This document shows positions 32,834 through 41,497 of a stretch of 64,000 bases of DNA, one piece after another. A program made the position numbers and the translations under genes. Source of the DNA: Nostoc sp. FACHB-110 (GTDB lineage Bacteria; Cyanobacteriota; Cyanobacteriia; Cyanobacteriales; Nostocaceae). The first letter of the stretch is position 1. Each line of letters opens with the position of its first letter. The stretch covers positions 25,572 to 89,571 of the forward strand of contig NZ_JACJRU010000031.1 of the NCBI RefSeq assembly GCF_014697425.1, read 5' to 3'. Under the pieces are notes generated by a model. That model ran no database searches. It had not been told where the DNA came from and saw only the letters and a list, made by a program, of their open reading frames with translations.

Positions 32834-34435
32834 ATGAACTACAACTTCTTCACCAGAAACAAAACCAGCACGCCACAAACTCAGCCCATACCCGGACGGG
32901 AAGCCGATATGATTCAAGGCCGTTCCGGTGGCTGGATGTTTGATGCTGGCATTTGGCAAATGCTACGGCGTTGTCTGTTAGTTGGGACAGCCCAAAGCAC
33001 CTATTATGCTGGTAAACAAGAATTAACTGAAGATTTTGTAGCGGTTGTCAACCAAGCTGTCGCTGAAAATCCCGGCCGTGTAGCGGAAGAAATTCTTTAT
33101 GCCAGCGATGGGCGGGCTATCAATAACAGCGCACCTATCTTGGCTTTGGTCTTGCTGTCGATGGGTGAAACAAAAGAAGCAAAACAAGCTTTTGCTGAAA
33201 TTTTCCCCCAAGTTGTCCGCACAGGTAGCCACTTCTACGAATGGCTAAACTACACCAAATCTCTGCGGGGCTTTGGTAAAGTTGTGCGGGAAGCAGGTAA
33301 AACTTGGCTATCACGGGAAGATGTCAAAGGTTTAGCTTACCAACTCTTGAAATATCAACAACGCCAGGGCTTTACCCACCGCGATGCTTTGCGGTTATTC
33401 CACGTCAAACCACCTACAGAAAATCACCGTCAATTATTTGAATGGGTTGTCAGAGGTTGGTCAGAATTACCCACAGAAATACCCTCACAAGCTTTGGCGC
33501 AGATTTGGTGGTATGAATGGCTAAAGCGCAACCCTGGACAAACTCACGAAGCCATTTTGCAAGGACGCTTAACCCACGAAATGGCTGCGCCAGTGGGCAA
33601 TATGGACAAAGCTGCTTGGCAGTTGCTATTTCAAGAAATGCCCATCGGTGCAATGTTACGAAACCTCGGTTCACTAACTGAACTAGGCGTATTACGCGCT
33701 GACGAAAGCGCCAACTTAGAGCGTGTTGAAGGAGTTCTCAACAATAAAGAACATCTGCGTAAAGGACGCATCCACCCAATCGATGTTTTAAAAGCTCTCA
33801 AAACTTACGAGTCTGGGGGAAGACTAGGACGCAGTAAGAAAACTTGGACTCCCGTTCCTCGCATCGTAGACATCTTAGAAAAAGCCGTTGAGTTGTCTTT
33901 TGATGTCGTAGAACCCACAGGCAAAGTTTTTATGCACGCCGTAGACGTTTCCGGTTCGATGGGTAGCTTAGTTGCAGACATGGGACTAAGTTGCTGTGAA
34001 ATTGCCACAACAATGGCATTAGTCACAGCCAAAGCCGAGAAAAACTACATGATTCGCGGCTTTGCTAATGAATTCCGTGACTTAGATATTACTGCTAAAG
34101 ATAGTTTTAGTTCGGCGGTGCGTAAAGCCAGCAATCAAAACTTCGGTGGTACAGATGCGTCTGTAGCTTACGACTGGATGATTAAAAATAAGTTCAAAGC
34201 CGATGTAGTCTGCTTTTGGACTGACTCAGAAAGCTGGGCTGGTTACAAGCATCCTAGCCAAGCCTTGCAGGAGTACCGAAAAAAAATCAATCCCAATGTC
34301 AAGGCTGTATACGTCACCCTGACACCATACCGCATCACCTTGGTAGATCCTCAAGATCCACTGTCTTGGGATTTAGCAGGATTTGACCCTGGTACACCTC
34401 GCATCATCCAAATGTTAGCAACAGGTGAACTGTAA
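32834..34435 (+). CDS. rsr: Ro60 homologue (TROVE and von Willebrand A domains)
   Basis: 533 residues from the ATG at 32834. The longer frame from 32741 would translate the Y RNA and is rejected. Residues about 20-360 are the helical-repeat TROVE ring (SGGWMFDAGIWQMLRRCL, QGRLTHEMAAPVGNMDK, GRIHPIDVLKALKTYESG). A von Willebrand A domain follows, with an intact metal site DVSGS at 371-375, Thr440-Asp441 and Asp464. Ro60 rings bind Y RNA on the outer surface and misfolded RNA ends in the cavity. In bacteria they work with RNases such as PNPase. Two Y RNA candidates precede it and one follows. Confidence 0.95.
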   Translation: MNYNFFTRNKTSTPQTQPIPGREADMIQGRSGGWMFDAGIWQMLRRCLLVGTAQSTYYAGKQELTEDFVAVVNQAVAENPGRVAEEILYASDGRAINNSAPILALVLLSMGETKEAKQAFAEIFPQVVRTGSHFYEWLNYTKSLRGFGKVVREAGKTWLSREDVKGLAYQLLKYQQRQGFTHRDALRLFHVKPPTENHRQLFEWVVRGWSELPTEIPSQALAQIWWYEWLKRNPGQTHEAILQGRLTHEMAAPVGNMDKAAWQLLFQEMPIGAMLRNLGSLTELGVLRADESANLERVEGVLNNKEHLRKGRIHPIDVLKALKTYESGGRLGRSKKTWTPVPRIVDILEKAVELSFDVVEPTGKVFMHAVDVSGSMGSLVADMGLSCCEIATTMALVTAKAEKNYMIRGFANEFRDLDITAKDSFSSAVRKASNQNFGGTDASVAYDWMIKNKFKADVVCFWTDSESWAGYKHPSQALQEYRKKINPNVKAVYVTLTPYRITLVDPQDPLSWDLAGFDPGTPRIIQMLATGEL

Positions 34436-34494
34436 AAAGTCAGAAGGCTGAAGTATAAAATTTCATACTTCAGACTTCACACTTTACACTTCTT

Positions 34495-34606
34495 GGCGGG
34501 TTATCCCTTATTCAAAACTTGCCCTTTCGGGACGAAGAATGTAGGGTTATCGGTTAACGTCTCCACCATCTCCGGGGACTAGCGGGTTCAATTCCCGCAC
34601 CCGCCT
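34495..34606 (+). ncRNA. tRNA-mimicking Y RNA candidate 3, downstream of rsr
   Basis: GGCGGGT (34495-34501) pairs perfectly with ACCCGCC (34599-34605). T-arm GCGGG-TTCAATT-CCCGC (34582-34598) is standard. There is no classical D-arm. CCCTTATTC (34505-34513) pairs with GAATGTAGGG (34537-34546). Inside lies CTT-G-CCC-TTTC-GGG-ACG-AAG, again two 3-bp helices around an unpaired ACG; CCC/GGG here replaces GCC/GGC in copy 2, a compensatory change. GTCTCC/GGGGAC forms a further arm before the T-arm. Seven T follow at 34613, a possible terminator. About 60 bp separate it from the rsr stop. Confidence 0.82.
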
Positions 34607-34733
34607 TTATACTTTTTTTGAATTAAATATTACCGCTATAGGTCTTTGCTAAAATACCCTTAAAAGCGACAGTCATTCAACGTAGTCAAGTCAATTTATT
34701 GATTTTTGATGACGAAAAAGAAGAGGTTGTGCT

Positions 34734-35069
34734 ATGGCAAAGCTAGATATCTATCGAGAGTATATCCAAAGATTACTCAAAGAATATGCAGCGCGAGATT
34801 TAGGAGAAGATAATGTAGAAGTACAACTGATTTTTGATACTGAACACGACCATTATCAGCTTTTTTATGTTGGTTGGCGAAATCGAAGACGTGTTTATGG
34901 CCCTGTCATACATTTAGACATTAAAAATGAAAAAATTTGGCTGCAATGGAATGGTACAGAAGATGATATTGCTGCTGATTTAGTAGAATTGGGTGTACCC
35001 AAGCAAGATATTGTTTTAGGTTTTCATTCGCCTTATATGCGTCAGTTTACTGATTATGCTGTTGGTTAA
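34734..35069 (+). CDS. XisI family protein (solo)
   Basis: 111 residues. MAKLDIYREYIQRLLKEYA, DTEHDHYQLFYVGWRNRRRVYG, IHLDIKNEKIWLQWNGTEDDIA and LGVPKQDIVLGFHSPYMRQFTDYAVG match the XisI family closely. XisI and XisH were named as factors controlling excision of the fdxN element in Anabaena heterocysts, and many scattered homologues exist. Here there is no XisH gene beside it and no recombinase nearby, so a role in element excision is not supported by context. An AAGAAGAGG ribosome site precedes the ATG. Confidence 0.93.
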   Translation: MAKLDIYREYIQRLLKEYAARDLGEDNVEVQLIFDTEHDHYQLFYVGWRNRRRVYGPVIHLDIKNEKIWLQWNGTEDDIAADLVELGVPKQDIVLGFHSPYMRQFTDYAVG

Positions 35070-35113
35070 ATTTTGAGTTTTTTGTACAATTCAGCCATAA
35101 ATATTTATAGCAA

Positions 35114-35151
35114 AGTGCTGTTAGCTGTAGCGGGGCGTTTAGCCCGTGCTG
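35114..35151 (-). repeat. Dispersed 38-bp repeat, copy 2 (inverted relative to 7726)
   Basis: The reverse complement of this segment matches 7726-7763 with one visible difference (ctacagctaac versus ctaccgctaac). It contains a ggggcgtttagccc hairpin. Confidence 0.75.
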
Positions 35152-35184
35152 AGTTAATATCCAGTCTGTGAGAAGTTTTGAGTC

Positions 35185-35275
35185 AGGACTTACGCAAAAG
35201 TATGAAGAAACGAACCGCAAAGGACGCAAAGGACACGAAGTTATAAGAGTTAGAGAGAGTTTTTGCGTAAGTCCT
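35185..35275. mobile_element. MITE-like element with perfect 15-bp terminal inverted repeats
   Basis: aggacttacgcaaaa (35185-35199) is the exact reverse complement of ttttgcgtaagtcct (35261-35275). The 91-bp unit has no ORF. Its interior gaaccgcaaaggacgcaaagg recurs in part at about 49852. A single end-like sequence, aggacttacgcac, is present at 31146. A gagt tetranucleotide occurs on both sides, though not immediately adjacent on the right. Confidence 0.8.
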
Positions 35276-35319
35276 ATGAGTAATCAAGAATGCCCTAACC
35301 TATACTTCGACTACTATAC

Positions 35320-37647
35320 TTATAAATTTTCAGCAGAACTATCTGGCCAAGGTGTGGTAGGCACATCTGCTAGCTGTAAGTGGGTTGTATGGGGAGTTGG
35401 TAAATTATCTAGTGCAATCAGAACTTCTGCGGCTGATTGATATCTTTGTTTAAAGTCATCTAGTACCATTTTGCTCAATATTTCAGCTAAAGCATCACTG
35501 ACAAATGCCTTATCTTTCCATTCCCACTCACCATCTTCATTTCTGTCGATTTCATGGGGGGCAATACCTGTTAAAGCTCGAATGCCAATCATACCGATTG
35601 CATAGATATCACTACTGTATTGCGGACGACCAAAACATTGTTCGCTAGGTGCATAACCCTTAGTCCCAATGCCAATGGTAAAAGGAGATTGCTCGGAATG
35701 CTCAACTTGAGGCGTAGATAGTTCTTTGACTGCACCAAAGTCAATCAATACAAGTTTTTTATCGGAATGTCGCCTAATGATATTGCTGGGTTTAATATCT
35801 CGGTGAATTACTTTGTTTTCATGAACAAATACTAATATTTGTAATAATTCCCTGATAATTTTGGTGACTGTAGTTTCTGATAAACCTTGACCTAAAGGTA
35901 GTTCTTTAATTAAGGAATGACCAACTATATATTCTTGTACTAAATAAAATTCATCGTCTTGTTCAAAATACGCTAACAGTTGGGGAATTTGAGGGTAAGT
36001 TCCTAATTTTTCGAGCGTTTCTGCTTCTGAGTGAAATAAACGTCTGGCTAGCTGTAAATTTTTAGCTTGGGTGTTGGCTGGCTTTAATTGTTTGACAACA
36101 CAGTGGGGATAACCAGGACGTTGCATATCTTCAGCAATGTAAGTCTCACTGAACCCACCAGAACCAAGAACTTTGACAATTTTATAGCGTCCGGCGAGGA
36201 TTTTGCCTGATAAGGCGATATCCCTTTGCTGGAGTAAATCTTGTAGGTCATTTTGTTGGCTAATAATCTCTTGTACAACAGGAGATGTTTTATATTTTTG
36301 AAAAATAGTTACTAGTTGGCGCGTTCTCATCTTTTCTTTGGCGATTTCTGCTCCCAAAAAAGATAAGCCGTTACCAGCGATCGCTATTATTGGTATAGCG
36401 GTGGGGAAAATTAATTGACCATATATAAAGCTGATATAGCTAATTCCTCCCCATACACTAGCACAGAGTATACTTGCTAAAAATCTTTTGATATAGTTTT
36501 TTGTTCTGGTGACAATGTAGAGTGTAGTACCCACTAAAACAAATACAAATAATCCTTGCAAAGCTCGACTAGAAATTGCTTGAGCGATCGCTTTATTTTC
36601 CATTAAAGTAGCGATCGCATTGGCGTGAATTTCTACTCCCGACATCCGTTCAGAAGAATTACCAACAGCCACTGGATGATAATCATTATGTAATTTTTCT
36701 GTTGAGCCAATCAAAACTATCTTGTTTTGAAAAACTCTTCCTTGCTGCAAATAGTTATTCCAGTTTTGTGCATCTAGAACATACCATAATGGTATTTGTT
36801 CAAATGTTCCGGCTGTCCCCCAAAAATAAATGCGCTCGCCTTTTGGCTGCGGATATTTGATGTTGGCTGAGGCTAAAACAGCTTCATCAAAAGATGAGAC
36901 TTTCTCTTGTAAATCACTATCTGCTGTTAACAGCTTAGAAAATTCACTAGCTAATTTGTGAATTTTGCCATCAGCATCTAAAGGAAAATTTACTGTACCA
37001 TACACAACCCCACCAACTTGAAACATCTCTTGTGGTACAGTCAACTGCATAAAAGAACCTTGATGGCTCTCAAAGGTTTCATATAACGCTGCTAAAGCAA
37101 CTTTATGACCATACTTTTTTAAAGCTGCTTGGAGTTGGCGATCGTCCGTAATGCCATAACTGCTTGGCGTATCGAATACTACGTCAAGTGCCACAGACCG
37201 CGCCCCAGCTTTGACTAATTTTTCGATAATTTGGGCATAAGCAGCCCGTTTAAACGGAAAAGATTTCAGTGGTTCTAGGTAGGCATACTGTTGTGGATCT
37301 GAATTATAGTACTGTTCGGGAACTGAAATTGACTGGTCATCAATAGCTAATATCACGATATCGGCTGGCGGTGCGATCGTCAAAGACGTTGCTCCGGTTA
37401 TCGCACCTCGCAGTTGAAAAAATGCCGAAAGTGTCTGACTTTCACTCAAATCAACCCATCCCACACTAAAAGCAGTCATGAATGCCGCCCCAATTGTGGA
37501 AGCAGCTACTAAAAAATGGCTGAAGCGCGCTACTAGCTTAGATTGGTAGGCAGATGCTGTCAGAGTTACTTTTGTCGGTTTGCCGGAAGCTATATTGGCA
37601 GTAGAGACATATTTTTTAGTGAAGGTAGATGTAGGTTCCTCTGCCAT
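35320..37647 (-). CDS. CHASE2-domain serine/threonine protein kinase
   Basis: 775 residues. A membrane helix near 45-62 is followed by an extracytoplasmic CHASE2 sensor (about 70-355, with VILAIDDQSI, GARSVALDVVFDTPSSYG, VLIGSTEK and SGVEIHANAIATLM). Three more helices lie at about 364-430. A Hanks-type kinase domain spans 488-748: GSGGFSETYIAED, Lys519 in CVVKQL, HRDIKPSN with catalytic Asp617, DFG at 636-638 and GTKGYAPSEQ. All catalytic residues are present. This should link an external signal to Ser/Thr phosphorylation. No cognate phosphatase is adjacent. Confidence 0.93.
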   Translation of the reverse strand: MAEEPTSTFTKKYVSTANIASGKPTKVTLTASAYQSKLVARFSHFLVAASTIGAAFMTAFSVGWVDLSESQTLSAFFQLRGAITGATSLTIAPPADIVILAIDDQSISVPEQYYNSDPQQYAYLEPLKSFPFKRAAYAQIIEKLVKAGARSVALDVVFDTPSSYGITDDRQLQAALKKYGHKVALAALYETFESHQGSFMQLTVPQEMFQVGGVVYGTVNFPLDADGKIHKLASEFSKLLTADSDLQEKVSSFDEAVLASANIKYPQPKGERIYFWGTAGTFEQIPLWYVLDAQNWNNYLQQGRVFQNKIVLIGSTEKLHNDYHPVAVGNSSERMSGVEIHANAIATLMENKAIAQAISSRALQGLFVFVLVGTTLYIVTRTKNYIKRFLASILCASVWGGISYISFIYGQLIFPTAIPIIAIAGNGLSFLGAEIAKEKMRTRQLVTIFQKYKTSPVVQEIISQQNDLQDLLQQRDIALSGKILAGRYKIVKVLGSGGFSETYIAEDMQRPGYPHCVVKQLKPANTQAKNLQLARRLFHSEAETLEKLGTYPQIPQLLAYFEQDDEFYLVQEYIVGHSLIKELPLGQGLSETTVTKIIRELLQILVFVHENKVIHRDIKPSNIIRRHSDKKLVLIDFGAVKELSTPQVEHSEQSPFTIGIGTKGYAPSEQCFGRPQYSSDIYAIGMIGIRALTGIAPHEIDRNEDGEWEWKDKAFVSDALAEILSKMVLDDFKQRYQSAAEVLIALDNLPTPHTTHLQLADVPTTPWPDSSAENL

Positions 37648-38471
37648 ATTGTGTTAATAATTGGTTTACGTACAACTTGAATTTATTCAGTCCCTTAAGA
37701 GTAAAAATACATTGATATTAGAGTTAAATGAGAATCTTATACTTTTGTAATCTATCTTCTGTTTGGCTGCACAGTTTAATGAGTCTAACTGAATTTCACT
37801 CCTTTTCAGTCCAGTAAATGTCTAAATGACTCTTGAATTCACATCCCAGTAGAGATTGAGCCATTGTTTGGATCTGCACATATTTCGATTCTGCATTGGT
37901 TGACTGGGGGATTTTCATCTGTTTAGATAAAACAAGCTTTCTAGAAAAAATATCCAGAAAGCTTATTTTCATGGGATTTCTCCCTTTGACATTCAGTCGG
38001 ATATCCTAAAAATCCGATCTTTTGTTAACAGTAAAACCTATAAGTAGATTAATATATTTGAAATCTCTGTTTAATTCCCTGCTCTTATGCTTTGCCTAAT
38101 TTCCTTAACAGATAACTTAACTTAACTCAACTATATTCATATATGGACATCAGCCAATATCTTCCCTTGAGACCTATGTCTTACCTCTTTAGGAGTAAAA
38201 TTGACACTTATATAACTAACAATGCTGTTACTCAGTTAACTTTATTGGTAGATTTTGATTGTAGTACGTATTTATATAGTGTTAGAGGTTAAACTGTTGA
38301 ACACCCAGCAGCTTGGGTTTATGTGGATGCAAAATTTATGCTTTGTAAGATGTAGGATAAAACCTATACATGAAAAGTTCCGTCAGCGATATTAAGAAAA
38401 TTATGATTTAAGAGTTGCTATAATCTATTGTTCAATCTAAATTCATTTCTATATATTAGGTGTAAATTTTT
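37648..38471. other. Divergent AT-rich intergenic region
   Basis: It lies between the CHASE2 kinase and the NYN gene, which are transcribed away from each other. A 9-bp perfect hairpin aagctttct (37934-37942) / agaaagctt (37956-37964) is the only clear structure. No gene or RNA is recognised. Confidence 0.45.
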
Positions 38472-39002
38472 ATGGGTTCCCCTATGAATCGTCTGTCTAT
38501 TTTTGTAGATGGAAATAATATGTTCTATGCTCAACAAAAAAATGGTTGGTTTTTTGACCCTCGGCGAGTTTTAGAATATTTTAAACACGAGCAATCAGAA
38601 ACAACTTTAATTAATGCCTTTTGGTACACTGGCTTAAAAGACCCACAAGATCAAAGAGGTTTTCGAGATGCTCTCATTAGTTTAGGATATACAGTCCGAA
38701 CGAAAATCCTCAAGGAATATTACGATGATACTTCCGGTCGCTATTCACAAAAAGCGAATTTAGATATAGAAATTGTTGTTGATATGTTTAATACTGTAGA
38801 TCAGTACGACCGGGTAGTTTTATTTAGCGGTGATGGAGATTTTGAAAGAGCTATTGAATTATTACGCTCTAAAAATACACATATTACAGTAGTATCTACA
38901 GAAGGAATGATCGCTAGAGAATTGCGTAATGCTACGGATAGATATATAGATTTAAATGATATTAGAGACCAAATAGAAAAAGTAGACGGTCAAGTGCCTT
39001 AG
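38472..39002 (+). CDS. NYN-domain protein, LabA/DUF88-like
   Basis: 176 residues. The PIN-like NYN fold shows its acidic residues in order: IFVDGNNMFYA, NLDIEIVVDMFN, and VVLFSGDGDFERAIELL, then VVSTEGMIARELRNATDRYIDL. NYN proteins are predicted metal-dependent RNases. The closest characterised cyanobacterial type is LabA, linked to circadian output from KaiC in Synechococcus. No kai genes are in the window, so a clock role is not implied. The ATG at 38472 was used; a second ATG lies four codons in. Confidence 0.88.
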   Translation: MGSPMNRLSIFVDGNNMFYAQQKNGWFFDPRRVLEYFKHEQSETTLINAFWYTGLKDPQDQRGFRDALISLGYTVRTKILKEYYDDTSGRYSQKANLDIEIVVDMFNTVDQYDRVVLFSGDGDFERAIELLRSKNTHITVVSTEGMIARELRNATDRYIDLNDIRDQIEKVDGQVP

Positions 39003-39093
39003 TCATAAATATTTACAAAAATTAGAGTAAAGCCCTAAGGTTACAAATATTTAAAGCAAAATAAAAATTAGAACTAAACAACGAGCTAAAAAG

Positions 39094-40686
39094 ATGACTA
39101 CACCAGAAAGAATTATCATTTTTGACACGACACTCCGAGATGGCGAACAATGTCCAGGCGCAACACTAAATATCGATGAAAAGTTGGCAATAGCCAAGCA
39201 ACTAGCCCGTTTAGGCGTAGATGTGATTGAAGCGGGTTTTGCCTTTGCCAGTCCAGGAGATTTTGAAGCAGTCAGCAAAATTGCTCAAATTGTAGGAACA
39301 GAAGATGGCCCGGTAATTTGTAGTTTAGCCAGAGCCAGACACGACGATATTAAAACAGCAGCAGAAGCAATTAAAGGGGCGGCAAAGGGCAGAATCCATA
39401 CATTTATTGCGACTTCTGATATCCACTTGCAATACAAATTGAAAAAAACCAGGTCAGAAGTCATTGCGATCGCCGAAGAAATGGTCGCTTATGCTAAAAG
39501 TTTCACTGATGATGTGGAATTTTCTCCTGAAGATGCAGGACGTTCCGACCCAGAGTTTTTATATCAGGTATTAGAACGGGCGATCGCCGCTGGCGCAACT
39601 ACAGTGAATATCCCTGATACTGTAGGTTACACCACACCTAGTGAATTTGGCGCGTTAATTAAGGGCATTAAAGAAAATGTCCCTAACATCAATCAAGCAA
39701 TTATTTCTGTTCACGGCCATAACGATTTAGGTTTAGCAGTAGCCAACTTTTTAGAAGCAGTTAAAAATGGCGCACGCCAATTAGAATGCACCATTAATGG
39801 TATTGGTGAACGTGCTGGAAATGCCGCTTTAGAAGAATTAGTCATGGCATTACACGTCCGCAGACAATATTTCAATCCCTTCTTAGGAAGGGCAGTTGAA
39901 TCTGAAGAACCATTAACTAATATTGACACCAGACAAATTTATAAAACCTCCCGTCAAGTTTCCAGTTTGACAGGAATGTTAGTGCAACCAAATAAAGCAA
40001 TTGTCGGGGCAAATGCCTTTGCCCATGAATCTGGTATCCATCAAGATGGGGTATTAAAAAATAAACTCACCTACGAAATTATGGATGCTCAATTGATTGG
40101 ATTAACAGACAATCAAATCGTCTTGGGCAAACATTCCGGCAGAAATGCTTTTCGTACCCGTTTGAAAGAATTAGGTTTTGAATTATCAGAAACAGAATTA
40201 AACAAAGCCTTCGTGCGGTTTAAAGAAGTGGCTGATAAAAAGAAAGAAATTTCTGATTGGGACTTAGAAGCGATTGTCAATGATGAAATTCAACAAGCTC
40301 CCGATTTATTCCGTGTGGAATTAGTGCAAGTTTCTTGCGGTAGCAACGCTCAACCTACAGCTACAGTCACCCTCCGCACCCCAAGCGGCGAGGAATTAAC
40401 CGATGCAGCCATTGGTACTGGGCCAGTAGATGCAGTTTACAAAGCCATTAACCGCGTAGTAAATGTGCCTAATCAACTAATTGAATTCTCTGTGCAGTCA
40501 GTAACTGCAGGGATTGATGCAATTGGTGAAGTAACCATTCGTTTGCGCTATGAATCGAGAGTATTTTCTGGTCATGCAGCAAACACAGACATTATAGTTG
40601 CATCAGCCCAAGCATATGTTAATGCCTTAAATCGTCTTTATGCCTCCTTGCAAACTAAGGCAAAGCAGGAAGAAGTCACTGCATAG
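39094..40686 (+). CDS. leuA: 2-isopropylmalate synthase
   Basis: 530 residues. IIFDTTLRDGEQCPGA is the DRE-TIM metallolyase start. SVHGHNDLGLAVAN and NGIGERAGNAALEE hold metal ligands, and HESGIHQDGVLK and GKHSGRNAF complete the catalytic region. The C-terminal 130 residues are the leucine-responsive regulatory domain. It condenses acetyl-CoA with 2-oxoisovalerate in the first step of leucine synthesis. A stable hairpin 40 bp after the stop ends the unit, so it appears monocistronic. Confidence 0.97.
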   Translation: MTTPERIIIFDTTLRDGEQCPGATLNIDEKLAIAKQLARLGVDVIEAGFAFASPGDFEAVSKIAQIVGTEDGPVICSLARARHDDIKTAAEAIKGAAKGRIHTFIATSDIHLQYKLKKTRSEVIAIAEEMVAYAKSFTDDVEFSPEDAGRSDPEFLYQVLERAIAAGATTVNIPDTVGYTTPSEFGALIKGIKENVPNINQAIISVHGHNDLGLAVANFLEAVKNGARQLECTINGIGERAGNAALEELVMALHVRRQYFNPFLGRAVESEEPLTNIDTRQIYKTSRQVSSLTGMLVQPNKAIVGANAFAHESGIHQDGVLKNKLTYEIMDAQLIGLTDNQIVLGKHSGRNAFRTRLKELGFELSETELNKAFVRFKEVADKKKEISDWDLEAIVNDEIQQAPDLFRVELVQVSCGSNAQPTATVTLRTPSGEELTDAAIGTGPVDAVYKAINRVVNVPNQLIEFSVQSVTAGIDAIGEVTIRLRYESRVFSGHAANTDIIVASAQAYVNALNRLYASLQTKAKQEEVTA

Positions 40687-40722
40687 AACGAGAAAATATT
40701 GAGACAAGGTGTGTGAAATTTC

Positions 40723-40753
40723 GAGGTGTAAGTGAGCAGAACCCTTACACCTC
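40723..40753 (+). terminator. Hairpin terminator after leuA
   Basis: gaggtgtaag (40723-40732) is exactly complementary to cttacacctc (40744-40753). No long T-run follows, so the efficiency is uncertain. Confidence 0.6.
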
Positions 40754-40795
40754 AAACCCTTGTTAGGATAAAAGTAAACTTTTGCGGCTAAATTT

Positions 40796-41497
40796 ATGCC
40801 TCGTTCCCCGATGTCACGTTTGACAGTTCCTCCATTGGAAAATGGCGATCGCTTAACTCGCTTTGAATTTGAACGGCGTTACAATGCTATGCCCAAATTA
40901 AAAAAAGCTGAATTGATTGAAGGAACTGTCTATATGGCTTCACCTCTGCGTTTTGAACCCCATGCTGAACCCCACGCCGACTTAATGGGCTGGTTGTGGA
41001 ATTACAAAATTGTGACCCCAGGAGTGCGTCTGGGCGATAATGCCACTGTTCGCCTTGACTTAGACAATGAACCCCAACCTGATGCCGTGTTATTGATTGA
41101 TGCTCAAGCAGGTGGACAATCAAGCTTTAGCCAAGATGGTTACGTGGAAGGCGCACCAGAACTAATTGCCGAAATTGCTGCCAGTAGTGCCACAGTTGAT
41201 TTAGGTGACAAAAAACGTGCTTATCGGCGCAATGGCATCCAAGAATACCTTGTATGGCAAGTATTTGAACAGCGTATTGATTGGTTCCGCCTCGACGCAG
41301 GGGAGTATGTAAATCTGCAACCAAATCAAGCAGGTGTGTTTCAAAGCCAAGGTTTTCCTGGATTGTGGTTAGATGCGTCTGCATTGTTACGGGGTGAGAT
41401 GCAGCAGGTGTTAACTGTATTACAAACAGGGCTGAATTCCACCGAACATCAAGCTTTTGTACAGCAGTTAGCCCAAGCAGTGGAATCGAATGGATAA
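40796..41497 (+). CDS. Uma2 family (DUF820) endonuclease-like protein
   Basis: 233 residues. The Uma2 fold is visible as LTRFEFERRYN, ELIEGTVYMASP, NEPQPDAVLLID, APELIAEIAASSATVDLGDKKRAY and GIQEYLVWQV, a PD-(D/E)XK-type nuclease core with acidic and Lys residues in the expected order. The family is greatly expanded in cyanobacteria and its physiological role is unproven. The C-terminal 40 residues form an extra helical tail. A second, divergent member lies at 43.4-44.0 kb. Confidence 0.87.
   Translation: MPRSPMSRLTVPPLENGDRLTRFEFERRYNAMPKLKKAELIEGTVYMASPLRFEPHAEPHADLMGWLWNYKIVTPGVRLGDNATVRLDLDNEPQPDAVLLIDAQAGGQSSFSQDGYVEGAPELIAEIAASSATVDLGDKKRAYRRNGIQEYLVWQVFEQRIDWFRLDAGEYVNLQPNQAGVFQSQGFPGLWLDASALLRGEMQQVLTVLQTGLNSTEHQAFVQQLAQAVESNG

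Noticed and set aside
32505..34606. Three ordinary tRNA genes, or tRNA genes with group I introns
   Set aside because: The acceptor, D- and T-arms suggest tRNA, but no anticodon stem-loop is present and the insert is only about 70 bases, too short and unlike a group I intron. The shared Ro-helix-like core explains the insert better.
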